Assembly: GCA_004564215.1 (NCBI GenBank)
Contig: CP024846.1
Location: forward strand, 1,426,001 to 1,490,000
DNA length: 64,000 nt
Direction of reading: 5' to 3'
Source of the DNA: Beijerinckiaceae bacterium
GTDB lineage: Bacteria; Pseudomonadota; Alphaproteobacteria; Rhizobiales; Beijerinckiaceae
Shown here in pieces: positions 43,188-52,799 of the stretch. The notes under the pieces were generated by a model. That model had not been told where the DNA came from. It did not search any database and worked only from the letters and a program-made list of their open reading frames with translations. Position 1 is the stretch's first letter, and every line of letters starts with the position of its first letter. A program made the position numbers and the translations under genes.

Positions 43188-43805
43188 TCAACCTAGCCGG
43201 TCGTCGGCCAGAGCTGGATCGAAACTGCCCACGGGGGCGGTGCGTCGTTCCTGCGCCTTTTGCGGACGTTCAGACCTTTCGGAGATGTCACGGCCAATTT
43301 TCGGAGCAAGGTGAAGTATATCGATGAATTCATCGGCTTGACGACGCAATTCATCGGCTACCATGGCCGGCTGAGTCGCATTGGTAGACACAACCGATAC
43401 CCGAACTCCCTTGCGCTGGACGGCTTCGACCAGCGAGCGGAAATCGCCATCACCCGAAAAAAGAACCAAATGATCAATATGATCAGCCATTTCCATGGCG
43501 TCAACGGCAAGCTCTATGTCCATGTTGCCCTTGACCTTGCGGCGTCCGAGCGAATCCACGAATTCCTTGGTTGGCTTCGTTACGACAGCGTAGCCATTGT
43601 AATCCAGCCAATCGACCAGAGGGCGAATTGAAGAATATTCCTGATCTTCAACCAACGCTGTATAATAGAAAGCTCGGATGAGCTTCCCTCTGGTTTGGAA
43701 CTCTTTGAGCAACCGCTTGTAATCAATATCAAAACCAAGCGACTTCGCGGTCGCATATAAATTCGCGCCGTCGATAAATAGCGCAATTCGCTCTTGATCA
43801 GCCAT
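43188..43805 (-). CDS. NYN domain (LabA/DUF88) protein
   Basis: About 205 residues from the ATG at 43805 (MADQERIALFIDGANLYATA), with a possible extension to 43844. The NYN/PIN-like ribonuclease core shows the expected acidic residues: FIDGANLY (first Asp), KGNMDIELAVDAMEMAD and LFSGDGDF. These bind the catalytic metal in PIN/NYN nucleases. The C-terminal tail is charged. RNA cleavage is the inferred activity; LabA in cyanobacteria affects circadian output. The gene is somewhat A/T-richer than its neighbours. It is divergent from rpoZ. Confidence 0.85.
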   Translation of the reverse strand: MADQERIALFIDGANLYATAKSLGFDIDYKRLLKEFQTRGKLIRAFYYTALVEDQEYSSIRPLVDWLDYNGYAVVTKPTKEFVDSLGRRKVKGNMDIELAVDAMEMADHIDHLVLFSGDGDFRSLVEAVQRKGVRVSVVSTNATQPAMVADELRRQADEFIDILHLAPKIGRDISERSERPQKAQERRTAPVGSFDPALADDRLG

Positions 43806-44166
43806 ACCTGTCTCGTATAGTTCTCTAGTGATGTTCTTCGACATTTTTATTTCATCTAGCCAGAAGTGAGAACAACAACTTCTAGGCCAACGCGCACTTA
43901 AACTTGTCGCGCTAGATCGCGCCTTACAAAAAAATACAGAGGAAGGTATGTGGCCCTACTCTTCCCCTACGTCAAGAGCCCACTATACGCTAAGTTTCAG
44001 CATCAAAGTGATAATATTAAGGCGAATGAAGACGTCGGGAGTTTTTATGTTTGGTTCAGTTTCTCAGAACGTCCGGCCGTGGATGATTGAGGGTTGCCAG
44101 AACCGACACTTAAAGTGTAGACCAAACTACTCCTAAAATGTCTCTGTCACAAGGAGCGTGCTCGGT
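43806..44166. other. Divergent intergenic region before rpoZ, 361 bp
   Basis: A/T-rich with no credible gene. Inverted repeats include AGAAGT with ACTTCT near 43865-43890 and ACACTT with AAGTGT near 44107-44120. It should carry promoters for the NYN gene and for the rpoZ-rsh-pdxJ run. AAGGAG lies just before rpoZ. Confidence 0.4.
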
Positions 44167-44562
44167 ATGGCCCGCGTCACCGTTGAAGATTGTATTGACA
44201 AGGTCGAGAATCGTTTCGAACTCGTTTTGATCGCAAGTCATCGGGCGCGGATGATCGCTTCCGGCGCGCAGATCATGGTCGAGCGCGACAATGATAAAAA
44301 CCCCGTGATTGCCTTGCGTGAGATCGCGGAAGCGACCCTGGCGCCAGAAGACCTCAAAGAGGATTTTATCCAATCCTTGCAAAAACACGTTGAGGTGGAT
44401 GAACCCGAGGCTGAAGCTGTCCCGGCGCTTTCCTCCGCTCCGGAGGGGACCCAGTCCGATTCCCTCGGCGATATGCAGTTTGACAGAATGACCGAGGAAG
44501 ATCTTTTGCGTGGCCTTGAGGGCCTGGTTCCACCGGCCGAAACCGAAGACGACGGTGACTAG
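44167..44562 (+). CDS. rpoZ: RNA polymerase omega subunit
   Basis: A 131-residue protein starting [20 protein letters not shown], the hallmark of RpoZ, with AAGGAG upstream of the ATG at 44167; a start 9 bases earlier is less likely. It also has [32 protein letters not shown]. The acidic C-terminal tail is longer than in E. coli and common in alphaproteobacteria. Omega helps assemble RNA polymerase and takes part in the ppGpp site, which fits the rsh gene directly downstream. Confidence 0.95.
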   Translation: MARVTVEDCIDKVENRFELVLIASHRARMIASGAQIMVERDNDKNPVIALREIAEATLAPEDLKEDFIQSLQKHVEVDEPEAEAVPALSSAPEGTQSDSLGDMQFDRMTEEDLLRGLEGLVPPAETEDDGD

Positions 44563-44770
44563 CCCGCAGGGCAAACCGCGCCATCGTCGGATTGGACAAG
44601 CTTGCATTAAGAAGCCGTCGCGGGAGGAAGACGGCATGATAGCATAGCGGTATTGGCATAAGGGAGTGGCGCAGCGGCGGAGCGGCCGTTGGTGCCCCGC
44701 TTTTAAACCGCATCCGATCGTTCTGAAATCGGGTATGATCCAATGTGCAGAGTCGCGGATCCAACCAATT

Positions 44771-46975
44771 ATGATGCGGCAATACGAACTCGTCGATCGG
44801 GTACGGCGCTATAATCCGCAAGCCGACGAGGTCTCGCTCAATCGCGCCTATGTCTATGCCATGAAGGCCCATGGGGCGCAAAAGCGCGCTTCCGGCGATC
44901 CCTATTTTTCGCATCCTCTCGAAGTCGCGGCCATCCTCACCGACATGAAGCTCGACGATGCGACCATCGTCGCCGCGGTCTTGCATGACACGATCGAAGA
45001 TACCGATTCGACGCGGGAGGAGATCGACCGGCTTTTCGGCAGCGATATCGGCCGTCTCGTCGACGGGCTAACAAAGCTCAAGAAGCTCGACCTTGTCTCC
45101 AAGCGGGCTGAGCAGGCGGAAAATTTCCGCAAGCTGCTTCTCGCCGTGGCCGAGGATGTGCGGGTTCTCCTCGTCAAGCTCGCCGACCGGCTGCACAATA
45201 TGCGCACACTGCATTTCGTGGCGCCCGATAAACGCGCCAGGATCGCCGAAGAAACCCTCGATATCTATGCGCCGCTGGCCGGCCGCATGGGCATGCAGAC
45301 GATGCGCGACGAGCTTGAGGATTTGGCGTTTCGCCATCTCATGCCCGACGCCTATGCGATGATCCAGGCACGGCTCGAGGATCTGCGCCGCAAAAACGGG
45401 AAGATCATCGTAAAGATCGAGAAGGAACTCACCGCCGAACTTGCCGCGCGCGGCATCGAAGCCAAGGTCGAAGGCCGCCAGAAACAGCCCTATTCGGTGT
45501 GGCGCAAGATGGAGCGCAAATCGATTGCCTTCGAACAGCTGTCCGACATCTTCGGCTTCCGCGTCGTCGTCTCCGGCGTCGAGGATTGCTACCGCGTCAT
45601 CGGCGTCGTCCATACGAAATGGGCGGTCGTGCCAAACCGTTTCAAGGACTATATTTCAACGCCCAAGCAGAACGATTATCAGTCCGTCCACACAACGGTC
45701 GTGGGACCCGGCCGGCAGCGGGTCGAACTGCAAGTGCGCACCGCCGAGATGCACGATATCGCCCGCAACGGCATCGCGGCGCATGCGCTCTATAAAGATG
45801 GCCGCATTTCCGACCGGGAAAGCTTGACGAGCGAAAGCCGCTCCTATCAATGGCTGCGCCGCACCATCGCCCTGCTCGCCGAAGGGGCGACGCCCGAGGA
45901 ATTTCTCGAACACACCAAGCTCGAACTTTTTCATGATCAGGTTTTCTGTTTCACGCCGAATGGCCGGCTCATCGCTTTGCCACGCGGCGCAACCCCGATC
46001 GACTTTGCCTACGCCGTCCACACCGATGTCGGCAATTCCGCCGTGGGCGCCAAGATCAACGGGCGCCACGCGCCGCTTTTGTCCGAACTTCAAAACGGCG
46101 ACGAAGTCGAGATTACCCGCGCCGAAGGCCAGACGCCGCCCGCGGCCTGGGAAGGTCTCGTCATCACCGGCAAGGCGCGCTCGGCAATCCGGCGGGCGAC
46201 CCGCGATGCGGTGCGGGCCCAGTTCGCCAGTCTTGGACGCCAGATTGTCAGCCGCGCGTTCGAACGGGCCGGCAAGGCCTACTCCGACGAAAAACTGAAA
46301 ACCTCATTGCCGAGGCTCGGCCGGACCAACATTGAAGATGTCCTCGTCGGTGTTGGGCGCGGCGAGATGTTTTCCGGCGATGTGGTCAAGGCGGTCTATC
46401 CCGAATTTATGGAAGAGCGCAAAGCCGTCGTCGCAAGTCCGCGCGGAGAAGCCGGCTGGTTCGGCCTGAAGAAGGCCTCAAGTCTGGTCTTCAAAATTCC
46501 AGGCGGCAGTGAGTTGGATCCAACCTCGATCCCGATCCGCGGTCCGCACGGCGACCTGCCGGTGCGCTTCGCGCCGAGCGGGGGAGCCGTGCCTGGCGAT
46601 CGCATCGTCGGCATTCTGACTCCGGGGGAAGGAATCACGATCTACCCGATCCAATCTCCCGATCTGACCGCCTTCGATGAAGAGCCCGAGCGTTGGCTCG
46701 ATGTGCGTTGGGACATCGAGGAGAGCCGTCACGAGCTGTTCCCGGCCCGCCTCTTGATCACGGCGATCAACGAGCCGGGGACCTTGGGGACGATCGCCAC
46801 CGTGATCGGCGATCATTCCGCCAATATCGACACGATTACGATCAAGCCGCTATCCGCCGACTTCCGCGAAATGATCATCGACGTGGAAGTCAATGATCTA
46901 AAACATTTGAACACGATCATCTCGCATTTGCGGGCGCGCCCGGTGGTTCACAAGGTCGAACGGGTGAACGGATAA
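44771..46975 (+). CDS. rsh: Bifunctional (p)ppGpp synthetase/hydrolase, RelA/SpoT homologue
   Basis: A 734-residue Rsh protein from the ATG at 44771 ([16 protein letters not shown]). The N-terminal HD hydrolase domain keeps HPLEVAAIL and HDTIEDT. The synthetase domain keeps YSVWRKM and the [16 protein letters not shown] segment; the RFKD form marks bifunctional enzymes. A TGS domain ([19 protein letters not shown]) and a C-terminal ACT domain ([25 protein letters not shown]) follow. It is the main stringent-response enzyme of alphaproteobacteria. Its stop TAA shares one base with the pdxJ ATG (TAATG). Confidence 0.96.
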   Translation: MMRQYELVDRVRRYNPQADEVSLNRAYVYAMKAHGAQKRASGDPYFSHPLEVAAILTDMKLDDATIVAAVLHDTIEDTDSTREEIDRLFGSDIGRLVDGLTKLKKLDLVSKRAEQAENFRKLLLAVAEDVRVLLVKLADRLHNMRTLHFVAPDKRARIAEETLDIYAPLAGRMGMQTMRDELEDLAFRHLMPDAYAMIQARLEDLRRKNGKIIVKIEKELTAELAARGIEAKVEGRQKQPYSVWRKMERKSIAFEQLSDIFGFRVVVSGVEDCYRVIGVVHTKWAVVPNRFKDYISTPKQNDYQSVHTTVVGPGRQRVELQVRTAEMHDIARNGIAAHALYKDGRISDRESLTSESRSYQWLRRTIALLAEGATPEEFLEHTKLELFHDQVFCFTPNGRLIALPRGATPIDFAYAVHTDVGNSAVGAKINGRHAPLLSELQNGDEVEITRAEGQTPPAAWEGLVITGKARSAIRRATRDAVRAQFASLGRQIVSRAFERAGKAYSDEKLKTSLPRLGRTNIEDVLVGVGRGEMFSGDVVKAVYPEFMEERKAVVASPRGEAGWFGLKKASSLVFKIPGGSELDPTSIPIRGPHGDLPVRFAPSGGAVPGDRIVGILTPGEGITIYPIQSPDLTAFDEEPERWLDVRWDIEESRHELFPARLLITAINEPGTLGTIATVIGDHSANIDTITIKPLSADFREMIIDVEVNDLKHLNTIISHLRARPVVHKVERVNG

Positions 46976-47733
46976 TGGCTGCGTCGAACTCCGTGCGGCT
47001 CGGCGTCAATATCGACCACGTCGCGACACTGCGCAACGCGCGCGGCGGCGCTTTTCCCGATCCCGTACGCGCCGCCCATCTTGCGGTGAAGGCCGGCGCC
47101 GATGGGATTACCGCGCATCTCCGCGAAGACCGCCGGCACATTCGCGACGAGGACATGGCGCGGCTGAAACGGGAAATTGCAAAGCCGCTGAATTTCGAAA
47201 TGGCGGCGACCGACGACATGGTCGCGGTGGCCCTCGACACGCGGCCGCATGCCTGTTGCCTGGTTCCCGAAAAGCGGAGCGAGCGTACCACCGAGGGCGG
47301 CCTGGACGTCATCGGCGGCCATGACCATTTGAAAATCGTGACCGCTGAATTGCTGAAAGCCGGGATTCGGGTCTCGTTGTTTATCGAACCATCCTTGGAG
47401 GCCGTAAAGGCATCGCGCTCGATCGGCGCGCCCGTCATCGAATTTCATACCGGCGCCTGGTGCGATGCGCTCACCCATGCCGAAAACCAGCGCGCCCAAA
47501 ATGAGTTGGCGCGCATCAAGACGGCGGCGGCGCTTGCGAACGGGTTGGGACTTGAATGTCACGCCGGCCACGGTCTCGATTTTGCCACCGCCAAGATCGT
47601 CGCCGGATTACCGGAAATCGTCGAATTGAATATTGGTCATTTTCTGATCGGCGAGGCCGTGTTCATTGGACTCGACGCCGCCATCAAGAAGATGCGCATG
47701 GCGATGGATGAGGGTCGCCGGACGGCGAGCTAG
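46975..47733 (+). CDS. pdxJ: Pyridoxine 5'-phosphate synthase
   Basis: A 252-residue TIM barrel starting [24 protein letters not shown]. It has [34 protein letters not shown] and [12 protein letters not shown], all characteristic of PdxJ. The enzyme joins deoxyxylulose 5-phosphate and 3-amino-2-oxopropyl phosphate to make pyridoxine 5'-phosphate. The start overlaps the rsh stop by one base, indicating translational coupling. It belongs to the rpoZ-rsh-pdxJ-acpS-lepB-rnc-era run. Confidence 0.97.
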   Translation: MAASNSVRLGVNIDHVATLRNARGGAFPDPVRAAHLAVKAGADGITAHLREDRRHIRDEDMARLKREIAKPLNFEMAATDDMVAVALDTRPHACCLVPEKRSERTTEGGLDVIGGHDHLKIVTAELLKAGIRVSLFIEPSLEAVKASRSIGAPVIEFHTGAWCDALTHAENQRAQNELARIKTAAALANGLGLECHAGHGLDFATAKIVAGLPEIVELNIGHFLIGEAVFIGLDAAIKKMRMAMDEGRRTAS

Positions 47734-47786
47734 AGCATGTTCTGCAAAAGCACACCGATGCTTGGCGGCAACCCGGGCATGGTCAG

Positions 47787-48212
47787 ATGATCATAGGTTT
47801 CGGCAACGACCTTTGCGATATTCGTCGCATCGAGCAGTCCTTGGAACGCTTCGGCGACCGCTTCGTCCTGCGATGTTTCACCGAGACCGAGCAGCTCAAA
47901 TCCAATGGGAGAGCCGGCCGCGCCGCTTCCTACGCCAAGCGATTCGCCGCCAAGGAAGCCTGTGCCAAGGCCCTCGGCACCGGGCTCCGCGCCGGCGTGA
48001 GGTGGCGCGATATGGGCGTTGTCAATTTGCCTTCAGGCAAGCCGACCATGGCTCTCACCGGCGGCGCGGCCTTGCGATTGGCTGACCTGACCCCGGTGGG
48101 GCATTGGACCCTGATCCACCTCACGCTGACCGACGAATATCCGCTGGCTCAGGCGCAGGTGATCATCGAGGCGATCGTGCAGGACCCGGCCATCGCGTTA
48201 TGGCAGGATTAA
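47787..48212 (+). CDS. acpS: Holo-[acyl-carrier-protein] synthase
   Basis: A 141-residue phosphopantetheinyl transferase. The N-terminal Mg-binding Asp lies in [13 protein letters not shown], and the second motif is [15 protein letters not shown] with the metal-binding Glu. AcpS transfers 4'-phosphopantetheine from CoA to apo-ACP. The core [13 protein letters not shown] is also typical. The ATG at 47787 is 53 bp after pdxJ; the intervening bases show no terminator, so it is likely cotranscribed. Confidence 0.95.
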   Translation: MIIGFGNDLCDIRRIEQSLERFGDRFVLRCFTETEQLKSNGRAGRAASYAKRFAAKEACAKALGTGLRAGVRWRDMGVVNLPSGKPTMALTGGAALRLADLTPVGHWTLIHLTLTDEYPLAQAQVIIEAIVQDPAIALWQD

Positions 48213-48507
48213 GTTTTGGCAAGGTGGCGGGCTCCAGCGCCTCGGTCTTGACGTTAAAAATCAAGGGTTTCTCCCCTATTTTATTGATCCGCGCGGGCCT
48301 TGAATTCGGTCCAGAATGCGACGTCCAAGGGTCGGCCCCCACTCTATACCGGCGTGGACCGGCATGGTAAGGAGCCCACCTTGGAGTAGGCCAGCCCCGA
48401 GAAATATGGGTTTGGGCGCGTTGGATCGCGGCTGCTCCAAGCTTTTGTTCGGCATGTCCAGGCGTCCGGGAACGGCTACGCCTGAATTGCTCTTGAGAGA
48501 AGATAAA

Positions 48508-49302
48508 ATGACAGAGCCAGCACGATTGGACGGAAAAGGCCGCGACACGAAACAACGCGCCAAGGAAGGCGGCAAGGGCGATACTTTGAAGGTCATCGTT
48601 CAGGCGCTGCTGATAGCGCTCGTCGTACGTACTTTCCTGTTTCAGCCGTTCAATATCCCATCCGGCTCCATGATTCCGACGCTTCTGATCGGCGATTATC
48701 TTTTCGTCTCCAAATATGCCTATGGCTATTCCGATCATTCATTGCCGTTTAGCCCGCATCTGTTCTCGGGGCGGGTTCTCGCCTCCGCGCCAAAACGCGG
48801 CGATGTCGTCGTCTTCAAGCTTCCGCGCGACGGGCAGACGGATTACATCAAGCGCGTGATCGGACTGCCCGGCGACAAGATCCAGATGAAAGACGGCCGG
48901 CTTTTCATCAACGGCGAGATCGTGCCGCGCGACCCGATCGCCAAGGCGCATACCGAAGATTTCTACGGCCGCGAAACGGATGTCCCCACCTATCGTGAGA
49001 CCCTTCCTGGGGGCGTCAGCCACACAATCATCGAGATCCAGGGCGACTCCGGCTTCAACGACAATACAAGGGTCTTCGAAGTGCCGGATGGAGAGTATTT
49101 CATGATGGGGGACAATCGGGACAATTCGACCGACAGCCGCGTTGCACCCGACCAGGGCGGTGTTGGATTTGTCCCGTTCCAAAATCTTGTCGGCCGCGCC
49201 GAGCTGATCTTCTTTTCGGTTGGCAAGGGGGAACCCGCCTGGGCCTTTTGGGAATGGCCTTGGACGGTACGTTGGGACCGGATGCTCAAAACCGTGAAAT
49301 AA
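48508..49302 (+). CDS. lepB: Signal peptidase I
   Basis: A 264-residue membrane protease. I chose the ATG at 48508 (GAGAGAAG upstream), which gives a short Lys-rich cytoplasmic lead and one membrane anchor (VIVQALLIALVVRTFLFQPF). The catalytic Ser is in IPSGSMIPTL and the Lys in YIKRVIGLPGD; GDNRDNSTDSR is the other signature. Longer in-frame readings to 48316 are not conserved. It cleaves Sec and Tat signal peptides in the periplasm, so it would process the many exported proteins of this window. Confidence 0.95.
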   Translation: MTEPARLDGKGRDTKQRAKEGGKGDTLKVIVQALLIALVVRTFLFQPFNIPSGSMIPTLLIGDYLFVSKYAYGYSDHSLPFSPHLFSGRVLASAPKRGDVVVFKLPRDGQTDYIKRVIGLPGDKIQMKDGRLFINGEIVPRDPIAKAHTEDFYGRETDVPTYRETLPGGVSHTIIEIQGDSGFNDNTRVFEVPDGEYFMMGDNRDNSTDSRVAPDQGGVGFVPFQNLVGRAELIFFSVGKGEPAWAFWEWPWTVRWDRMLKTVK

Positions 49303-49303
49303 A

Positions 49304-50014
49304 ATGTCGCGGCAAGTTCAGGATATCAAAGCAGTCGAGGATCGCATCGGACATCATTTTGCCGATCCAGATCTCATTGCCGCCGCGCTCACTCACATGA
49401 GCGCGGTCACGGGCCGCAGGCGAGAGACCTATCAAAGGCTCGAATTTCTTGGCGACCGGGTTCTCGGTCTCGCGATTTCCGAAATGCTGTATGTGGCCTT
49501 TCCCGAGGCTGAGGAAGGGGAGCTTTCCCGCCGCCTCGCCGGCCTCGTTCGCAAGGAAAGCTGCGCCGAGGTCGCGCGCGAATGGGGAATTGAAACCCAC
49601 GTGCGTTTGGGCGAAAGCGAAAAGCAGACGGGCACAACCAAGGCGGCCATTTTGGGCGATGTCTGCGAATCGATCATCGGCGCGATCTTTCTCGATGCAG
49701 GCTATGCCGCGGCCAAAGCCGTCGTAGCCGCCGCATTCGCGTCGCGAATGCTGTCGCCGGATCGGCCCCTGCGCGACCCTAAGACCGCGCTGCAGGAATG
49801 GGCGCAGGCGCGTGGCCTCCCGACCCCCCTTTATCGCGAAGTCGCGCGATCCGGGCCCGACCATGCACCGGAATTCACGATCAGCGTTGAAGTGCGCGGC
49901 TATCCGCTTGCCGAAGCCAAAGGCCTCACCAAGCGCCTCGCCGAGCAGGCTTCCGCGGCCAATTTCATCGCGCGCGAGGGCATCGACCAAGCCTCTCAAA
50001 AGGGCGCCGCGTGA
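49304..50014 (+). CDS. rnc: Ribonuclease III
   Basis: A 236-residue double-strand-specific endoribonuclease. The signature RLEFLGDRVLGLAISE includes the catalytic acidic residues, and GDVCESIIGAIFLDAGY holds the second acidic site. The C-terminal dsRNA-binding domain runs from DPKTALQEWAQARGLPTP to about residue 225. It processes rRNA precursors and structured mRNAs. The start is 1 bp after the lepB stop and the end overlaps era as GTGA. Confidence 0.96.
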   Translation: MSRQVQDIKAVEDRIGHHFADPDLIAAALTHMSAVTGRRRETYQRLEFLGDRVLGLAISEMLYVAFPEAEEGELSRRLAGLVRKESCAEVAREWGIETHVRLGESEKQTGTTKAAILGDVCESIIGAIFLDAGYAAAKAVVAAAFASRMLSPDRPLRDPKTALQEWAQARGLPTPLYREVARSGPDHAPEFTISVEVRGYPLAEAKGLTKRLAEQASAANFIAREGIDQASQKGAA

Positions 50015-50931
50015 ACGGCCCCCGCGGTGCCGGAACGAGCTGTGGTTTTGTCGCCCTCATCGGTACGCCGAATGCCGGAAAATCGACGTTGATCAATCAA
50101 CTCGTCGGCACCAAGGTTTCGATCGTCTCACGCAAGGTGCAAACGACACGCAGCCCGGTACGCGGCATTGCCATCGAGGATCATGCGCAGATCATTTTTG
50201 TGGATACGCCTGGAATCTTCGCACCCAAGCGGCGGCTCGATCGGGCCATGGTGACGTCGGCTTGGAGCGGCGCCGGCGACGCCGATGTCGTCGCCTTGCT
50301 CGTGGACGCGCGCAAAGGCATGGATGAAGAAGTCGAGGCCATCCTTGCTGGCCTGCCGCGCGTGGGCGGCGTCAAGATTCTGGTGTTGAACAAGATTGAC
50401 ACGGTTGAACCGCCGAAGCTTCTCGAGCTCGCCGATCGGCTCAACAGCGCTTTTACGTTTGCGGACACGTTCATGATTTCGGCCCTGCGCGGCCACGGCG
50501 TTCCCAAATTCAAGCAGCACCTCGCCACGCTGATGGCTCCGGGCCCCTGGCTCTATCCGGAAGACCAGATCACCGATGCGCCGTTGCGCTCGCTCGCCGC
50601 CGAAATCACGCGCGAAAAAATCTTTGAGCGCCTGCACGATGAATTGCCTTACCAATCGACGGTGGAAACCGAACTCTGGAAGGACATGCCGGACGGTTCA
50701 GTGCGGATCGAACAGACGATCTATGTGATGCGCGAGGGGCACAAGAAAATCGTGATCGGCGAAGGCGGCCGCACGATCAAGGCCATCGGCACGGCGGCGC
50801 GCAAGGACATCATGGAGGCGACAGACCAAAAGGTTCATCTCTTTCTGTTCGTCAAGGTGCGGGAGAATTGGGCCGACGATCCCGAACGCTACCGGGAAAT
50901 GGGATTGGACTTTCCCAAGGGATCGTCTTGA
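50011..50931 (+). CDS. era: GTPase Era
   Basis: A 306-residue protein starting at the GTG at 50011, which overlaps the rnc stop (GTGA). G1 is GTPNAGKST, G2/switch I VQTTRSPVRG, G3 VDTPGIF, G4 NKID and G5 MISALRG. The C-terminal KH domain has IVIGEGGRTIKAIGTAARKDI. Era binds 16S rRNA 3' ends and helps 30S maturation. Its coupling to rnc is conserved in proteobacteria. No recO gene follows here, unlike many relatives. Confidence 0.96.
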   Translation: MNGPRGAGTSCGFVALIGTPNAGKSTLINQLVGTKVSIVSRKVQTTRSPVRGIAIEDHAQIIFVDTPGIFAPKRRLDRAMVTSAWSGAGDADVVALLVDARKGMDEEVEAILAGLPRVGGVKILVLNKIDTVEPPKLLELADRLNSAFTFADTFMISALRGHGVPKFKQHLATLMAPGPWLYPEDQITDAPLRSLAAEITREKIFERLHDELPYQSTVETELWKDMPDGSVRIEQTIYVMREGHKKIVIGEGGRTIKAIGTAARKDIMEATDQKVHLFLFVKVRENWADDPERYREMGLDFPKGSS

Positions 50932-50992
50932 GCGAGATGGCCGGCGGTTCTATGGTGCGGGCCAGCTCGATGTCTCAGGTTTCAAGTTTTCA

Positions 50993-51877
50993 ATGAAAAT
51001 TGCCAGCATGACGGGCTTCGCCCGGGACGCCGGAAGCGCCGGATTGTGGCGCTTTTCGTGGGAGCTCAAGTCGGTCAACGCCAAGGGTCTCGATGTCAGG
51101 CTGCGCTTGCCGCCTCCCTTCGACGCGATCGAGACGGAGGCACGCGCCCGCATCGCCCGAGATTTGGCCCGCGGAACGGTCCATGCCACGCTGACCGCTC
51201 ACCGCGAGATCATGGTCCCCGAGATTCGCGTCAACGAGGTTTTGCTGCGGAAGCTCGTCGAAGCAGTCGCCGCGATCCCGCTCCCTGCGGCCGTGGCGCC
51301 GGCAACGCTTGATGGGCTTCTCGCCATGCGGGGCGTTGTTGAAGTCATCGAGGCGGCCGATAGCGAAGCCGAGATTTTGCACGCGCGTCGCATCGTTCTC
51401 GATGGGCTCGGCGCCGCGTTGGGCGCCCTCGCGACCATGCGGCAAAGCGAGGGACAGGCGCTTGCCCCTGTGCTTTTCGCCAGACTTGAGCGCATTACCG
51501 CTTTGATACAGGCGGCCGAGGTCTGCCCCGGGCGCCAGCCGGAAGCGATTGCCACCCGGCTCGCGCAAACTCTCGCCATTCTTGCCGGAAACGTGAATTT
51601 CGACCAGAGTCGCCTGCATCAGGAGGCGCTCATGCTCGCAGCCAAGGCCGACATCAGGGAGGAATTGGATCGCCTTGTCGCTCACACGGCAGCAGCGCGC
51701 GATCTTTTGACCAAGGGCGGCACGGTCGGCCGCAAGCTCGACTTTCTGGCCCAGGAATTTGCCCGCGAGGCTAATACCCTTTGCGCGAAATCGAATGACG
51801 CGAATTTGACCGGGCTTGGCCTCGAATTGCGGGTCGAGATCGAGCAGTTTCGCGAACAGATCCAGAATATCGAGTAG
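50993..51877 (+). CDS. yicC: YicC family endoribonuclease-like protein
   Basis: A 294-residue protein starting MKIASMTGFARDAGSAG, with SWELKSVNAKGLDVRLRLPP in the YicC N-terminal domain. The DUF1732 C-terminal domain contains DIREELDRLVAHTAAARDLL, GRKLDFLAQEFAREANTLCAKSND and LELRVEIEQFREQIQNIE. YicC proteins of E. coli act as RNA endonucleases on small RNAs. It is 3 bp upstream of gmk, a conserved pairing. Gene name by family only. Confidence 0.9.
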   Translation: MKIASMTGFARDAGSAGLWRFSWELKSVNAKGLDVRLRLPPPFDAIETEARARIARDLARGTVHATLTAHREIMVPEIRVNEVLLRKLVEAVAAIPLPAAVAPATLDGLLAMRGVVEVIEAADSEAEILHARRIVLDGLGAALGALATMRQSEGQALAPVLFARLERITALIQAAEVCPGRQPEAIATRLAQTLAILAGNVNFDQSRLHQEALMLAAKADIREELDRLVAHTAAARDLLTKGGTVGRKLDFLAQEFAREANTLCAKSNDANLTGLGLELRVEIEQFREQIQNIE

Positions 51878-51880
51878 CCA

Positions 51881-52567
51881 ATGAGTCTGAACAATCCGCC
51901 CACGACCGAACCGGCCTCCGGCGCTCAAGATCGAGGGCCTAGCCGCCGCGGTCTGATGTTGATTCTTTCCTCGCCGTCGGGGGCTGGCAAGACGACCTTG
52001 ACTCGGATGCTGCTTCAGACGCGCGACCTCGACCTGACTCTGTCGATCTCGGTCACCACACGGCCCCGCCGTTCGAGTGAGGTCGACGGCATCCATTATA
52101 CATTCATCACCAAGAAGCATTTCGAAGCGTTGCGCGATGGCGGCGATTTGCTCGAATGGGCGGAAGTGCACGGCAATTTCTACGGAACGCCGCGCGAGCC
52201 CGTCGAAGAGGTTCTGCGTCAGGGGCGTGATGTCCTTTTTGACATCGACTATCAGGGAACGCAGCAGGTCAAGCAGAAATCGGCCGACAATGTCGTCACC
52301 ATCTTTATCCTGCCGCCGTCGATGAAGGAACTACGGTCGCGACTTGAACGCCGCGCCGAGGATTCGCCCGAGATCATCGCCAAAAGGTTGAACGACGCGC
52401 GCAATGAGATTCGCAGGTGGGCCCAATACGACTACGTCCTCGTGAACGACGATCTGCAAAACACCTTCGGCGATTTGCTCGCTATCCTTGCCGCCGAACG
52501 CCACCGCACTCTGCGCGTGAAGGAAGGCATCGGCGGTTTTGTCGAAAAACTATTGAACGAGTCGTGA
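51881..52567 (+). CDS. gmk: Guanylate kinase
   Basis: A 228-residue nucleotide kinase. The P-loop is LILSSPSGAGKTTLTRM, GMP-binding residues lie in SVTTRPRRSSEVDGIHYTF, and the EWAEVHGNFYGTP segment is characteristic. It phosphorylates GMP to GDP with ATP. It starts 3 bp after yicC. A perfect GACCGGC/GCCGGTC hairpin (52599-52631) lies 31 bp after the stop. Confidence 0.95.
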   Translation: MSLNNPPTTEPASGAQDRGPSRRGLMLILSSPSGAGKTTLTRMLLQTRDLDLTLSISVTTRPRRSSEVDGIHYTFITKKHFEALRDGGDLLEWAEVHGNFYGTPREPVEEVLRQGRDVLFDIDYQGTQQVKQKSADNVVTIFILPPSMKELRSRLERRAEDSPEIIAKRLNDARNEIRRWAQYDYVLVNDDLQNTFGDLLAILAAERHRTLRVKEGIGGFVEKLLNES

Positions 52568-52598
52568 TTTGACGGCTGATATGCTGATAAACTGGGGC

Positions 52599-52631
52599 GA
52601 CCGGCATTGTCATCATTGAGGCTGGCCGGTC
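52599..52631 (+). terminator. Hairpin after gmk
   Basis: GACCGGC (52599-52605) pairs exactly with GCCGGTC (52625-52631) around a 19-nt loop. No T-run follows. It marks the probable end of the yicC-gmk transcript and precedes the flippase gene. Confidence 0.45.
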
Positions 52632-52799
52632 ATCCTCTCGATACTTCAGAAGCTGATAGGCGGCCCCCTGGTATGGATCTTGCTCAATTTTTCGTCATGA
52701 TCTTGCCAAAGCTGGAGACCATCAACACCCCGCGAATTGGCGCAAATTCGGTTGCCTTTGCGCGGCGAAATCCTCGTCTTTCCGCAACTTAGGGGCTCC